DNA of 64,000 nt from Dyella jiangningensis (GCA_000632805.1 CP007444.1:2654772-2718771); one strand, 5' to 3'. Numbered from the stretch's first letter, positions 55,503-64,000 are shown. The notes: generated by a model from the letters alone, not told the origin. Numbers and translations are program-made.

Positions 55503-58500
55503 TCACCGCCGCCCCACCGCCACCCGCTGCAGCACCTGCCTCAGCGCCAGCGGTTTCAGCGGCTTGTACAGCACGCCGATGCCGCGATCGAGCAGGCGTT
55601 GCCGCAGTTCACCGTCACGGTCGGCGGTGAGGATCACAGTGGGGACGTCAAGCGCGTCTTCGCCCAGTTCGTGCAGAACATCCAATCCGGTGCGACCGGC
55701 GTCGAGGTGATAGTCGAAGATGTGCACGTCGGGTCGCCACGGCGCGCATTGCGCCTGCTCCATCGTGCGCGCTGCATGTACCTGCCAGCCCCAGCCCGCC
55801 AGCAACACGCTCAACGCGGAAAGAGCTGCCGGCTCGTTGTCCAGCAGCAAGGCGCGGCCGGCAGGCAGTGGCTGGGCTTCGATCGGCGTTACGGCCTCCC
55901 GAGGCAGCGGATCCGCCCGCGGGACGCGCAGTTCGAACATGCTGCCATGCCCGCTCCATGAACGCAGTCCAATCGGGTGACCCAACAAGGCCGCCATCCG
56001 CTGCGCGATGGACAGCCCAAGGCCGAGGCCCTGTCCACCAGCGGCGCTTCCACGGCGAAATTCCTCGAAGATCGCGCGCTGCTCTTGCGGATCAATGCCC
56101 GGACCGTTGTCCCACACCTGCAAACGCAAGGCATCGCCCTGCATGCGCACACCCAGCAACACGCGCCCCTGCTCGGCGTAGCGCAGCGCATTCGAAAGGA
56201 AGTTCTGCAACACGCGGCGCAGCAGCTGGGGATCGGAATGCACCCACTGCCGACTGCCCACCACGTTGAAGCGGATGCCGCGATCGTGTGCCAGCGCCTG
56301 GAATTCCGCCGCCAGCGGATCGAACACATCCGCCAGCGGGAAGTCGCGCGGCTGCGCCTGCAGACGGCCTGCCTCCAGTCGCGCCATGTCGAGCAGACCG
56401 GCCAACAGGCCTTCAGTGGCAGTGAGCGCTCCGTGGAGATGCCGTACCGTATTCGTATCGTTGCCGCGCTCGGCCAGTGTATGGGCGAACAATTGCGCCG
56501 CATGCAGCGGTTGCATCAGATCGTGGCTCACCGCAGCGAGAAAACGGCTCTTTGCCTCGTTGGCACGCTGGGCATCCGCGGTCGCCTCGGCCAATGCCTG
56601 CGTACGTTCGGTCACCCGCAATTCCAGCGTCTCGTTCGCGCGCTTGAGTGCGTCTTCGGCTTGGCGAAATGCGGTGACGTCGGTGAACGTCGCCACGAAT
56701 CCGCCACCCGGCATCGGGTTGCCGCGAATCTCCACGATCGTCCCGTCGGGAAACCGCCGCTCCGACAGATGCCGCGTGCCTGCGCGCATGTGCGTCAAAC
56801 GACGTTGCACCCGCGACTCGGATTCGCCGGGCCCGATCATGCCGCGATCGACGTTGTGGCGCGTGAGGTCTGCCACGGGGCGACCCACATGCAGCAGTTC
56901 GGTGGGGTAATCGAACAGGCTGGCGTAGCGCCGGTTCCATGCCACCAGGCGAAGCTCGGCATCCACCACGCAGATGCCCTGGCTCATGTTTTCCAGCGCC
57001 GCTTCGAGCACGCGCTGGTTGAAGCGCAGATCCTGCGCGGCCTCGCCCACGATCGCCGCAACGGTGTCGATCTCATCGCGACGTTGCTGTCGCACCACTT
57101 CCAGCAGCAAGCGTGCGGACGACGCGCCGATCACCGCCGCCAGTTCGTGCTCCACCGCGGCGATGCGCGTTCCCCCAGCCACACCTTTTGGCGCCGCATC
57201 GTCGAACAGGTACGCGACGCGCTCCGGCGGAAGGAACCGCGTCGCCAGCGCCCGCAGTTCCGGCAGGCCGATATCGCCCACGCTCACCGAGCGCATGGCG
57301 CGACCGAACCGCGAGCCGGCCACGGCCAGGACCATGGCAACGTTCGCGATCAGGCTCAGCACCACCGCACGTCCCAGGCGGCTCCAGTCGTCCAGGCCGA
57401 ACAGCCCATCCGGTCCGAGCCACGTCAGGCCAAGCGGCCCTTCGTGCCACCACGCCGGGCCGTGCGATTGCATGGTCGGCAGCAGCACATACAGCCAGAC
57501 CAGCGTGCCGACGGCCAAGCCCGCCGCCACGGCGCGTGCCCCCAGTTGCGGGCGATAGACAGCGATGAGCAATGCAGGGGCGAGACCGGCCAACGCAGAG
57601 AAGGAAATCGCACCGATATCCGCCAGCGCATCGTTGCGCGCCAGCACGCGGCTGTAGCCCCAGGCCAGCAGGATCACGGCGAGAATCGCCACGCGACGCT
57701 GGTTGATCACCTCGCCTCGCAGGTCGCCGCGCTCACCGCGTCCCCAACCGGCACGCACACGCAGCGGTGCAATGAAGTGGTTGACGATCATCAGGCTCAG
57801 CGCGAGCGTCGCCACCACCACCATGCTGGTGGCCGCGCTGAGTCCGCCGAGAAACGCCACCAACGCCAGACCGTGCTGCCCGCGCGCAAGCGGCAAAGCC
57901 AGGACGTAGAGATCCGACGGCACGCCGCCGGGACCAAGCCATGCATCGCCCAGCCTCGCCAGCGGCAGGATCGGCAGCGAGATCAGCAGCATGTACAACG
58001 GAAACAGCCAACGGGCAGTGCGCAGGTGCGAACCGTCACGGCACTCGACCACGCCCGCGTGGAACTGGTGCGGCAGCGTGAACATCGCCAGTGCTCCGAG
58101 CAGGATGAGCGCCGGGAATCCCGTGCTGTCGTGCTGCGTGCCTGCATTGGCGATCAGCGTGCGGCTCGCGGGCGACAACACGAGCGTGCAAAGCGCCAGC
58201 ATCGCGCCCAGCTTGAACAGCGACTCGAACGCCATGGCCAGCACCAGGCCGCGGTTGTGCGCCATCACCGATGCGCGCCGCGTGCCGAACAGCATCGCGA
58301 ACAGGGCCATCAGCAAGGCCACGTAGAGCGCGCTGTCCTGCCAGGGGTCGGCTTCGGACAACTGGCCGCGGCTCAGCATGCCGTAGCTCATCGCCACCGC
58401 TTTCAGCTGCAGGGCGATGTACGGGACGATGCCGATCAGCACCACCGCCGTCACCAGGGCCGCAAGACCCGTGTGCCGACCCAGGCGCACGGCGATGAGG

Positions 58501-58805
58501 TCGGCCAGGGAACCCGCGTTGTAATCGCGCGCCAACTGCACGAGCCGTCGCAACACCGCGATGGCGAACACGTACATCAGGATCGCGCCCACGAAGGTTG
58601 GCGGCAGCCACCATCCCGAGCGACTGGCCTGCGTGACCGTGCCGTAGAAGGTCCACGAGGTGCAGTGGATCGCCAATGACAACGCGTAGATCACCGCCCA
58701 GCGGCGCTCGAACAGATGTGGGCGCTTCTCGCCGATCACGGCGACGCCGAACAGCAGGCCAAGCCAGACAAGCGCAGCGAAGGTGATGGTGCTGGCGGTC
58801 AGCAT
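55503..58805 (-). CDS. CrbS-like hybrid sensor: SLC5 symporter domain, PAS, histidine kinase, receiver
   Basis: 1100 residues. The N-terminal half (about 1-500) is a sodium/solute-symporter-like membrane domain with 12-13 spans. Then come a PAS domain (about 595-715, ENMSQGICVVDAELRLVAWN), a coiled coil, HisKA with His761 (AAVSHDLMQPLHAAQLF), HATPase_c (NFLSNALRYAEQGR; WDNGPGIDP; GQGLGLGLSIAQRM), and a C-terminal receiver with Asp1031 (HIFDYHLDAG) and Lys1081 (YKPLK). The architecture is that of CrbS/MxtR, which pairs with CrbR-type regulators in the acetate switch. It is convergent with the regulator gene. The membrane domain may transport or sense short acids. Confidence 0.9.
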   Translation of the reverse strand: MLTASTITFAALVWLGLLFGVAVIGEKRPHLFERRWAVIYALSLAIHCTSWTFYGTVTQASRSGWWLPPTFVGAILMYVFAIAVLRRLVQLARDYNAGSLADLIAVRLGRHTGLAALVTAVVLIGIVPYIALQLKAVAMSYGMLSRGQLSEADPWQDSALYVALLMALFAMLFGTRRASVMAHNRGLVLAMAFESLFKLGAMLALCTLVLSPASRTLIANAGTQHDSTGFPALILLGALAMFTLPHQFHAGVVECRDGSHLRTARWLFPLYMLLISLPILPLARLGDAWLGPGGVPSDLYVLALPLARGQHGLALVAFLGGLSAATSMVVVATLALSLMIVNHFIAPLRVRAGWGRGERGDLRGEVINQRRVAILAVILLAWGYSRVLARNDALADIGAISFSALAGLAPALLIAVYRPQLGARAVAAGLAVGTLVWLYVLLPTMQSHGPAWWHEGPLGLTWLGPDGLFGLDDWSRLGRAVVLSLIANVAMVLAVAGSRFGRAMRSVSVGDIGLPELRALATRFLPPERVAYLFDDAAPKGVAGGTRIAAVEHELAAVIGASSARLLLEVVRQQRRDEIDTVAAIVGEAAQDLRFNQRVLEAALENMSQGICVVDAELRLVAWNRRYASLFDYPTELLHVGRPVADLTRHNVDRGMIGPGESESRVQRRLTHMRAGTRHLSERRFPDGTIVEIRGNPMPGGGFVATFTDVTAFRQAEDALKRANETLELRVTERTQALAEATADAQRANEAKSRFLAAVSHDLMQPLHAAQLFAHTLAERGNDTNTVRHLHGALTATEGLLAGLLDMARLEAGRLQAQPRDFPLADVFDPLAAEFQALAHDRGIRFNVVGSRQWVHSDPQLLRRVLQNFLSNALRYAEQGRVLLGVRMQGDALRLQVWDNGPGIDPQEQRAIFEEFRRGSAAGGQGLGLGLSIAQRMAALLGHPIGLRSWSGHGSMFELRVPRADPLPREAVTPIEAQPLPAGRALLLDNEPAALSALSVLLAGWGWQVHAARTMEQAQCAPWRPDVHIFDYHLDAGRTGLDVLHELGEDALDVPTVILTADRDGELRQRLLDRGIGVLYKPLKPLALRQVLQRVAVGRR

Positions 58806-58815
58806 GGGCGCGTAT

Positions 58816-59031
58816 CACTCCCTCTCCCCTTTGGGGAGCGGCCCGGGGTGAAGAGCCAGCCTTGCGGCACCATTTCGCCCATGCAGCGAGTAAAGCGAGA
58901 GAAAGGAAGCGAGCGCTTCGTGCATCGATACTTCACTGCGAGCACCCGCCCCTCACCCCAACCCTCTCGTCGCTCCTCAGAGTCGAGGCCATCCACGGCC
59001 TCTCCCCGCGTGCCCCCCACGGGAGAGGGAG
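58816..59031. repeat. CCCTCTCC-type dispersed repeat between kinase and PHB depolymerase genes
   Basis: Contains CACTCCCTCTCCCC near the left end, CCCCTCACCCCAACCCTCTC at about 58951-58970, and CACGGGAGAGGGAG near the right end. These can fold back on each other. The same motif occurs at about 28834-28853. The kinase promoter must lie here or overlap it. No gene is seen. Confidence 0.6.
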
Positions 59032-60051
59032 TTACTGGCGAAGTCCCAGCGCCTGGACGGCGCCGATCAGCCAGCGCAATTGCACGCCCTGGCGGCTGTC
59101 GTAGTGTTCCCCCGAATATCCCCACCAGTCCCAGCATGCTTGCGGATTCATGGGCGCGGTGCTCGCGCGGGTTTGAGGATACAGGACGGCCACGTCGTAA
59201 GCGTCCGCCCAGCGATTGAAGCCCGCATCTTTCACGAACGCCTCGCCCACCGCATCGGCGTTCTGCTTGCAGCCATGGAAAGCGACCAGCAGTCCGCAGC
59301 GTTTGCCGGCCATACAGTCCGGCGGCAGGTAGATGTAGCCCTCCGCCGCGAGAAACGCATCGGCACCGTCGGGCCGGTACGCGTCCTGGTTGAATCGCCG
59401 CAGTTCGCCCTTTGAATCATTCGCACCGCGCAGCGCCTTGCCGAACAACCGGGCGAATATTTCTCCCGCGGCGTCGAAGCCGCAGTGGCCGAGGTATGGC
59501 GATACCGATTTGTCGCAATCGTCGCCCGCTGCGGCGACAGGCAGGTTGTGCGCAAAGGCGCGACCGCCATCGTCGGTGACCTGCAAGCTCTCCAAGGCGG
59601 GGTCGCCCTCACGCAGCGCCTCATAGAAGCGCGCGCCTGCCTCTGCCACGACGGGCGACACGAGCGCATCGTCCTTGCCGTGCAGCAGATAGACGCGCCC
59701 GTGCGCCAGATGCTTGAGTGCGCCGATGTCGCCTTTGGCCGAACGTTCCTTCGCCCTGGCGGCCAAGGCGGCCGCGTCCGGTGCGGGCACGCCCTTCATG
59801 CACGTGCTCAGCGCGAGATCGAGGCGACCCGCGGCGCATCCGAACGGCCCGGCAGCGACGATCGCCGCTGCGGGAAACCATTCGGGATACGCCATCTGCA
59901 CCTGGGTGGCCATATAGCCGCCCGAAGACAGTCCGGCGACCGCCACGCGTGCCGGGTCGAGCTTCAACGATGGCAATCGCGGCGCATCGTCAGCGCGGGC
60001 AGCGCCAGTCAGCATCAGCAATGCAGCCATCACGCCTGTGAAGCGACGCAT
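59032..60051 (-). CDS. Extracellular PHB depolymerase, circularly permuted (Penicillium funiculosum type)
   Basis: 339 residues with a signal peptide (1-20, ending ARA). The lipase box is near the N-terminus: Ser42 in AGLSSGGYMATQ. Then come an Asp in LLHGKDDALVSP (127/128) and His168 in RAFAHNLPV. The oxyanion-side segment (LLVAFHGCKQNADAVGEAF; NPQACWDWWGY) lies at the C-terminus, whereas in ordinary PHB depolymerases it comes before the lipase box. This order is the circularly permuted fold described for the P. funiculosum enzyme. It should cut extracellular polyhydroxybutyrate. The ATG at 60051 lies six bases after AAGGAG. It is 18 bases downstream of the TonB-receptor gene, so co-transcribed. 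Confidence 0.88.
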   Translation of the reverse strand: MRRFTGVMAALLMLTGAARADDAPRLPSLKLDPARVAVAGLSSGGYMATQVQMAYPEWFPAAAIVAAGPFGCAAGRLDLALSTCMKGVPAPDAAALAARAKERSAKGDIGALKHLAHGRVYLLHGKDDALVSPVVAEAGARFYEALREGDPALESLQVTDDGGRAFAHNLPVAAAGDDCDKSVSPYLGHCGFDAAGEIFARLFGKALRGANDSKGELRRFNQDAYRPDGADAFLAAEGYIYLPPDCMAGKRCGLLVAFHGCKQNADAVGEAFVKDAGFNRWADAYDVAVLYPQTRASTAPMNPQACWDWWGYSGEHYDSRQGVQLRWLIGAVQALGLRQ

Positions 60052-60069
60052 GCGCATCTCCTTGATCAC

Positions 60070-62298
60070 TCAGAAGGTATATCGAGCGGTCAGCGTCACC
60101 ATGCGCGGTGCGCCATAGAAGCCGGTGACGATGCCCAGCGCCGCAATGTTGTAGCCCGTCGTGCGATAACCCTTGTTCGCAAGATTGGTGCCCTGCAGGC
60201 TCAGCGTCCATGGCTGGTTGATCTGCCACACCACGCCGGCGTTCCACAGTCCGTAGGCCGGCTGCATGATCAGCGGCGAGAGCGTGGTCTCGGGATAGAC
60301 GCTGGTCTGGTAGGTGTAGTTGATGCGACCACTCACGCTGCCACCGTTGTCCAGCGGAATGGTGTGCTCCAGGTTCAGGCCACCCGACCACTTCGGCGCG
60401 TTGGTGAAACGCTGCGTGTCGGCGATGTTCTTGCCGGCGCTCATGAACTCGGTGTACTTGGTATGCAGGTACGCCCAGTTGCCGCTGAAGGTCCAGTTCT
60501 CCGCGGGCTTCCACGCAAACTCTTCTTCCCAACCGTCGATATGGCCCTTGCCGGCGTTGGTGAAGTCGCCGAAGAAGCCCTGCGCGCCGTTGGGCTGCGT
60601 GTAGGAGGTGAAGACGGACAGCTGGATGTCCGAATAGATGTTGTGGAACAGCGCCGTGTTCAGCATCAAGGTATCGTCGAAGAACGACATCTTGCTGCCG
60701 ATTTCATACGAGGTGACCTTCTCGTCGGCGATCGGCCGGCACGATTGCGGGATCGCCACGCAGTTGGCGCGGATGTTGTAGCCGCCCGAATGGAAGCCCT
60801 GGCTGAAGCTGCCATAGAGCTTGATCTGATCGGTGGCCGCATAGTCCAGCGACACCTTGGGCGACAGGTTGTGCGAGGTATGCGCGCCGCTGAAATCGGC
60901 AAGCGTGCCGATGGGCGTGGTGAAGGTGTCATTCGAATAGGCGTAGTTCTGGATGACCGCTGACTTCTTTTCGCTGGTGTAGCGCAAGCCGACGTCCAGG
61001 CTCCATTGCGGATCGATGTCCCAGGTGAAGTCGCCGTAGCCGGCATAGCTCTTGGTGCCGATGCTGCCGCCGGTACCGCCGTATTGCGACAGTCGCGGGT
61101 AGTACGGCGGCGAGCCGAGGAAAATGTTGTGGATGTAGCCCTTGGCCGTGCCATCGAAATAGAACAGGCCGAACACGCCGTGTACCGAGCCGCCGTTGTC
61201 GTAGTTGGCCTGGAATTCCTGGGTGAACTGGTGATCCTTGTAGACCGCGTTGACGTCGGCGATCTTCTCCGGAAGCGTGTCGAAGTCGATGTTGGTGTCG
61301 GTGGACGAACCGCGATACGACGAGATGGACTTCAGTGACCAGTCCTGGCTCACGATCCAGTTGAGCGTCAACGCGGTGCCCCACAGCGTGGTGCTGTTGC
61401 CGGCCGGCATGCCGCTGCGCGTGTCGTAGTCGCTGGACAGCGGCTGGTAGGCCGGGTCGAGCTTGTTGATCGACAGCATCTTGGCGCCGCGCGGATTGGA
61501 ATTGTCGCGCAGGCCATCCACCGAGAGTTGCGCATTGAACGTGGACGACGGAAAGAAGCCCAGCGATGCACGTGCGGCATTGCTGTTCTTGTTGCCGTTG
61601 CGGCTGTCGGTCAGCTGGTTGGTGCCGTAGCCATCGTTGTGCCCGCTGGCGTAGGCAATGCGACCGCGCCACACGCCGTCGTCGGTGGCGCCGCCGATCG
61701 CGCCCTTGATGTCCTTCTCGCCATGCATGCCCAAGGTGCCTTCGATCGAGCCGGTGGTCTGGGTCGGCAGCGGATTGGACACGTACTTGATCGCGCCGCC
61801 GATGGTGTTCTTGCCGTACAGCGTGCCCTGCGGTCCGCGCAGCACTTCGATGCGGTTGGTGTCGAACACGTCGAGCACGGTGCCTTGCGGGCGCGCCATG
61901 TATACGTCATCGAGATAGATGCCCACGCCCGGGTCGAAACCCCAGGTCGGATCGGCCTGGCCGACACCGCGGATGTACGCCGTAAGCGTGGTATTGGAGC
62001 CGCGAGCGGCGTAGATCTGCAGCGATGGAACCTTGCCTTGCAGGTCGGCGAGCGTCTGCACGTTCTGCTTGAACAGCGTCTGCGCGGTGAAGGCACTGAC
62101 CGCGATCGGCACGTCCTGCAGCGTTTCCTCGCGCTTGCGGGCGGTGACCTTCACGCCCTCGAGCTGCTTGGCATCGGACGTCCTGGCCGTGGTGGCCGGT
62201 GCGGCACTGCTTTGCGGAGCCTCCTCGGCCTGTGCCATCCATGGACTGCAAAGCCCCACCGCCAGACCGATCGCCATACTCAGATGCGTGCGTTTCAT
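60070..62298 (-). CDS. TonB-dependent outer-membrane receptor
   Basis: 742 residues: a signal peptide (about 1-25, ending AQAEE), a TonB-box-like segment and a plug domain (VTARKREETLQDVPIAVSAF; GVGIYLDDVYMARPQG; EVLRGPQGTLYGKNTIGGAI), then a 22-strand-type barrel ending in ARYTF. The plug style (RKREETLQDVPIAVS) is that of receptors for organic compounds in Sphingomonad/Xanthomonad bacteria rather than of classical siderophore receptors. It heads the operon with the PHB depolymerase, so uptake of 3-hydroxybutyrate oligomers is a reasonable inference. The ATG at 62298 follows GAGGGGAG. Confidence 0.94.
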   Translation of the reverse strand: MKRTHLSMAIGLAVGLCSPWMAQAEEAPQSSAAPATTARTSDAKQLEGVKVTARKREETLQDVPIAVSAFTAQTLFKQNVQTLADLQGKVPSLQIYAARGSNTTLTAYIRGVGQADPTWGFDPGVGIYLDDVYMARPQGTVLDVFDTNRIEVLRGPQGTLYGKNTIGGAIKYVSNPLPTQTTGSIEGTLGMHGEKDIKGAIGGATDDGVWRGRIAYASGHNDGYGTNQLTDSRNGNKNSNAARASLGFFPSSTFNAQLSVDGLRDNSNPRGAKMLSINKLDPAYQPLSSDYDTRSGMPAGNSTTLWGTALTLNWIVSQDWSLKSISSYRGSSTDTNIDFDTLPEKIADVNAVYKDHQFTQEFQANYDNGGSVHGVFGLFYFDGTAKGYIHNIFLGSPPYYPRLSQYGGTGGSIGTKSYAGYGDFTWDIDPQWSLDVGLRYTSEKKSAVIQNYAYSNDTFTTPIGTLADFSGAHTSHNLSPKVSLDYAATDQIKLYGSFSQGFHSGGYNIRANCVAIPQSCRPIADEKVTSYEIGSKMSFFDDTLMLNTALFHNIYSDIQLSVFTSYTQPNGAQGFFGDFTNAGKGHIDGWEEEFAWKPAENWTFSGNWAYLHTKYTEFMSAGKNIADTQRFTNAPKWSGGLNLEHTIPLDNGGSVSGRINYTYQTSVYPETTLSPLIMQPAYGLWNAGVVWQINQPWTLSLQGTNLANKGYRTTGYNIAALGIVTGFYGAPRMVTLTARYTF

Positions 62299-62378
62299 AG
62301 CTCCCCTCGCTTTGACGCATCCCGGACCCGGAATGCCGAATGTCACGGAGCTTAGGCAGCCACCTTCACGCCCACACT

Positions 62379-62392
62379 TGTACCTTCGTACA
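62379..62392. promoter_or_regulatory. Motif TGTACCTTCGTACA in the TonB-receptor/permease control region
   Basis: Inverted repeat TGTAC-CTTC-GTACA. The minus-strand reading GTACGAAGGTACA resembles the site at 54167-54179. It lies 81 bases before the receptor start and 74 before the permease start. Confidence 0.45.
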
Positions 62393-62465
62393 GTGCCGCG
62401 GACGACATGCCGTCCGGATACTCGCCGCACGACGATGCCCATGAGGGGCATCCGGGGATGGGTCG

Positions 62466-63863
62466 ATGGCATTTCTGATCGTGCTGGCCGCGCTTTGCTT
62501 TCTCATGCTTACGGCCTATCGCGGCTACAGCGTGATCCTGTTCGCGCCCGTCGCGGCGCTGGGCGCGGTGCTGCTCACTGATCCGTCGCTGGTCGCGCCG
62601 ATGTTCACCGGCCTGTTCATGGACAGGATGGTCGGCTTCCTCAAGCTGTACTTCCCGGTGTTCATGCTGGGCGCGCTGTTCGGCAAGGTCATCGAGCTTT
62701 CCGGCTTCTCGCGCTCCATCGTCGCTGCCACCCTCGGACTGCTGGGCCGCGGCCGCGCCATGCTTTCCATCGTGATCGTGTGCGCGTTGCTTACCTACGG
62801 CGGCGTATCACTGTTCGTGGTGGTGTTTGCGGTGTATCCGTTCGCTGCGGAGCTGTTTCGCCAGTCGGATATTCCCAAGCGGCTCATTCCCGGCACCATC
62901 GCGCTCGGTGCGTTTACCTTCACCATGGATTCGCTGCCGGGCACGCCGCAGATCCAGAACATCATTCCCACTTCGTTCTTCGGCACCAACGCCTGGGCCG
63001 CGCCGTGGCTCGGCACGCTGGGCGCGGTATTCATCCTCGTCGTGGGCCTGCTTTATCTGGAATCGCGCCGTCGCAAGGCCGCCGCGGCCGGCGAAGGCTA
63101 TGGCAGCGTGCTCATCAATGAGCCGGTTGCATTCGAGGGCGACAAACTCGCCCACCCCGCCATCGCGCTGCTTCCGCTGGTGCTGGTGGGCGTGCTCAAC
63201 AAGGTGCTTGGCGATGCGATCCCTCGCGTCTACGGCGCCAGCCATGCGTTCGTGCCAGCCGTAATCGGCGATGCGAAACCGGTGGTGCAGGAGATTTCGA
63301 AGATCGCCGCGATCTGGGCCGTGGAAGGCGCCCTGCTGGTCGGCATAGCCTGCGTGCTCGCGTTCGCCTGGCGCCCGGTGACCCAACGCTTCGCCGATGG
63401 CAGCAAGGCCGCGGTGGGTGGCGCGTTGCTGGCCTCCATGAACACGGCGTCGGAATACGGCTTTGGAGCGGTCATCGCGGCGCTGCCCGGCTTCAGGGTG
63501 ATCGCCAGCGCCCTCCACGCGATCCCGCATCCGCTGGTGAACGAAGCCGTGACCGTCACCGCGCTGGCCGGTATCACCGGGTCCGCCTCGGGCGGCATGA
63601 GCATCGCGCTGGCTGCCATGGCCGAGACCTTCATCCACAACGCCCAGGCGGCCGGCATCCCGCTGGAAGTGCTGCATCGCGTGGCCGCCATGGCCTCGGG
63701 CGGCATGGATACCCTGCCCCACAACGGCGCGGTCATCACCTTGCTGGCGGTCACCGGGCTCACCCATCGCCAGTCCTACCGGGACATCTTCGCCATCACG
63801 GTCATCAAGACCCTGGCGGTTTTCGTGGTGATCCTGGCCTACAGCCTCACCGGACTGGTCTGA
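62466..63863 (+). CDS. GntP-family permease, candidate 3-hydroxybutyrate transporter
   Basis: 465 residues, very hydrophobic, with about 12 membrane spans. Family-like stretches include LYFPVFMLGALFGKVIELSG, TYGGVSLFVVVFAVYPFAAE, DSLPGTPQIQNIIPTSFFGT and GITGSASGGMSIALAAMAET. GntP members carry gluconate and other hydroxy acids, and some are annotated as 3-hydroxybutyrate permeases. The divergent PHB depolymerase/receptor operon supports that substrate. The ATG at 62466 follows GGGGATGG. A 3-hydroxybutyrate dehydrogenase gene is not in the window. Confidence 0.88.
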   Translation: MAFLIVLAALCFLMLTAYRGYSVILFAPVAALGAVLLTDPSLVAPMFTGLFMDRMVGFLKLYFPVFMLGALFGKVIELSGFSRSIVAATLGLLGRGRAMLSIVIVCALLTYGGVSLFVVVFAVYPFAAELFRQSDIPKRLIPGTIALGAFTFTMDSLPGTPQIQNIIPTSFFGTNAWAAPWLGTLGAVFILVVGLLYLESRRRKAAAAGEGYGSVLINEPVAFEGDKLAHPAIALLPLVLVGVLNKVLGDAIPRVYGASHAFVPAVIGDAKPVVQEISKIAAIWAVEGALLVGIACVLAFAWRPVTQRFADGSKAAVGGALLASMNTASEYGFGAVIAALPGFRVIASALHAIPHPLVNEAVTVTALAGITGSASGGMSIALAAMAETFIHNAQAAGIPLEVLHRVAAMASGGMDTLPHNGAVITLLAVTGLTHRQSYRDIFAITVIKTLAVFVVILAYSLTGLV

Positions 63864-63900
63864 CCCGCCCGGCGTCTCACGCCTGCTGCAATTTCCCCCT

Positions 63901-63935
63901 CGGCCCGCCCAGCTTCCCTCGGCGGGCCGCTTTTC
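63901..63935 (+). terminator. Terminator of the permease gene
   Basis: CGGCCCGCC/GGCGGGCCG stem with about a 12-base loop, followed by CTTTTCC, 38 bases after the stop codon. Confidence 0.85.
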
Positions 63936-63988
63936 CGTGCCTGAACGGATTTGTTAAGGCGGCACAAGCAAGCTGTCACATAACCCCG

Positions 63989-63994
63989 TATAAT
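63989..63994 (+). promoter_or_regulatory. Predicted -10 box at the right edge
   Basis: A perfect TATAAT, preceded by GCTGTCACATAAC, lies 6 bases before the window end. It probably serves the next gene outside the window. The -35 is not clear. Confidence 0.4.
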
Positions 63995-64000
63995 TCCGGA

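Noticed and set aside
55977-58679. 900-codon plus-strand frame opposite the hybrid kinase
   Set aside because: Gln/Arg/His-rich shadow of the kinase gene with no domain. The kinase domains on the other strand are unambiguous.

Overview
The window is ordinary chromosomal DNA of a GC-rich gammaproteobacterium. The gene order miaA-hfq-hflX-hflK-hflC-DUF2065-purA, the S46 peptidase, the Xanthomonad-type dispersed repeats built on GTAGGAGCGCACC, and the many exported hydrolases suggest the order Xanthomonadales (Lysobacterales), most likely a Rhodanobacteraceae member such as Dyella, Rhodanobacter, Frateuria or Luteibacter. The taxon is inferred from gene content, not proved. No tRNA or rRNA genes, prophage, insertion sequence or CRISPR array was seen.

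Layout. 0.2-4 kb: a VOC-fold protein and gcvP behind a tandem glycine riboswitch. 4-9.5 kb: a secreted two-CBM GH18 chitinase with paired palindromic operators, a disordered protein and an M1 aminopeptidase. 9.7-16.5 kb (minus strand): the hfq superoperon ending in purA. 16.5-22 kb: a Tat-exported beta-carbonic anhydrase, an S46 dipeptidyl-peptidase and a six-hairpin glycosidase. 22-28.3 kb: tdh and kbl (threonine to glycine), separated by a giant AsmA-like DUF748 protein. Glycine made by Tdh/Kbl would feed the glycine-sensing gcvP. 29-32.5 kb: an RsuA-family pseudouridine synthase and two tandem OmpA-like proteins. 32.7-35.8 kb: prpD, a TerC-family metal exporter behind a yybP-ykoY (Mn2+) riboswitch, and a GST.

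35.8-40.2 kb (minus strand): the most unusual region. This five-gene operon resembles the Pseudomonas functional-amyloid (Fap) system. It encodes a Gly/Ser/Asn-rich secreted protein, a small secreted protein, a C39 cysteine protease, a second small secreted protein, and a coiled-coil plus beta-barrel outer-membrane protein. Both small proteins carry a double-glycine motif at residues 74-75, the type of site C39 proteases cut. All three secreted proteins end in a related Q-N-rich motif. A sigma54-type promoter precedes the operon and a strong hairpin follows the first gene.

40.6-46 kb: 2-methylcitrate-cycle genes prpC, prpB and prpE, with a divergent gene that fuses an HTH domain to a citrate synthase and a palindromic operator between them. 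46-52 kb: a lipoprotein, a MerR/TipAS regulator, an NTF2-like secreted protein, mdh, an aminotransferase, small membrane proteins and a cyclophilin. 52.3-63.9 kb: a likely extracellular polyhydroxybutyrate-utilisation locus. It holds a 3-hydroxybutyrate-oligomer hydrolase lipoprotein, a CrbR-like response regulator, a CrbS-like symporter/histidine kinase, a circularly permuted PHB depolymerase, a TonB-dependent receptor and a GntP-type permease. A 13-bp motif is shared by its two divergent promoter regions. The overall theme is scavenging of polymers (chitin, peptides, glycans, PHB) and use of short acyl compounds.
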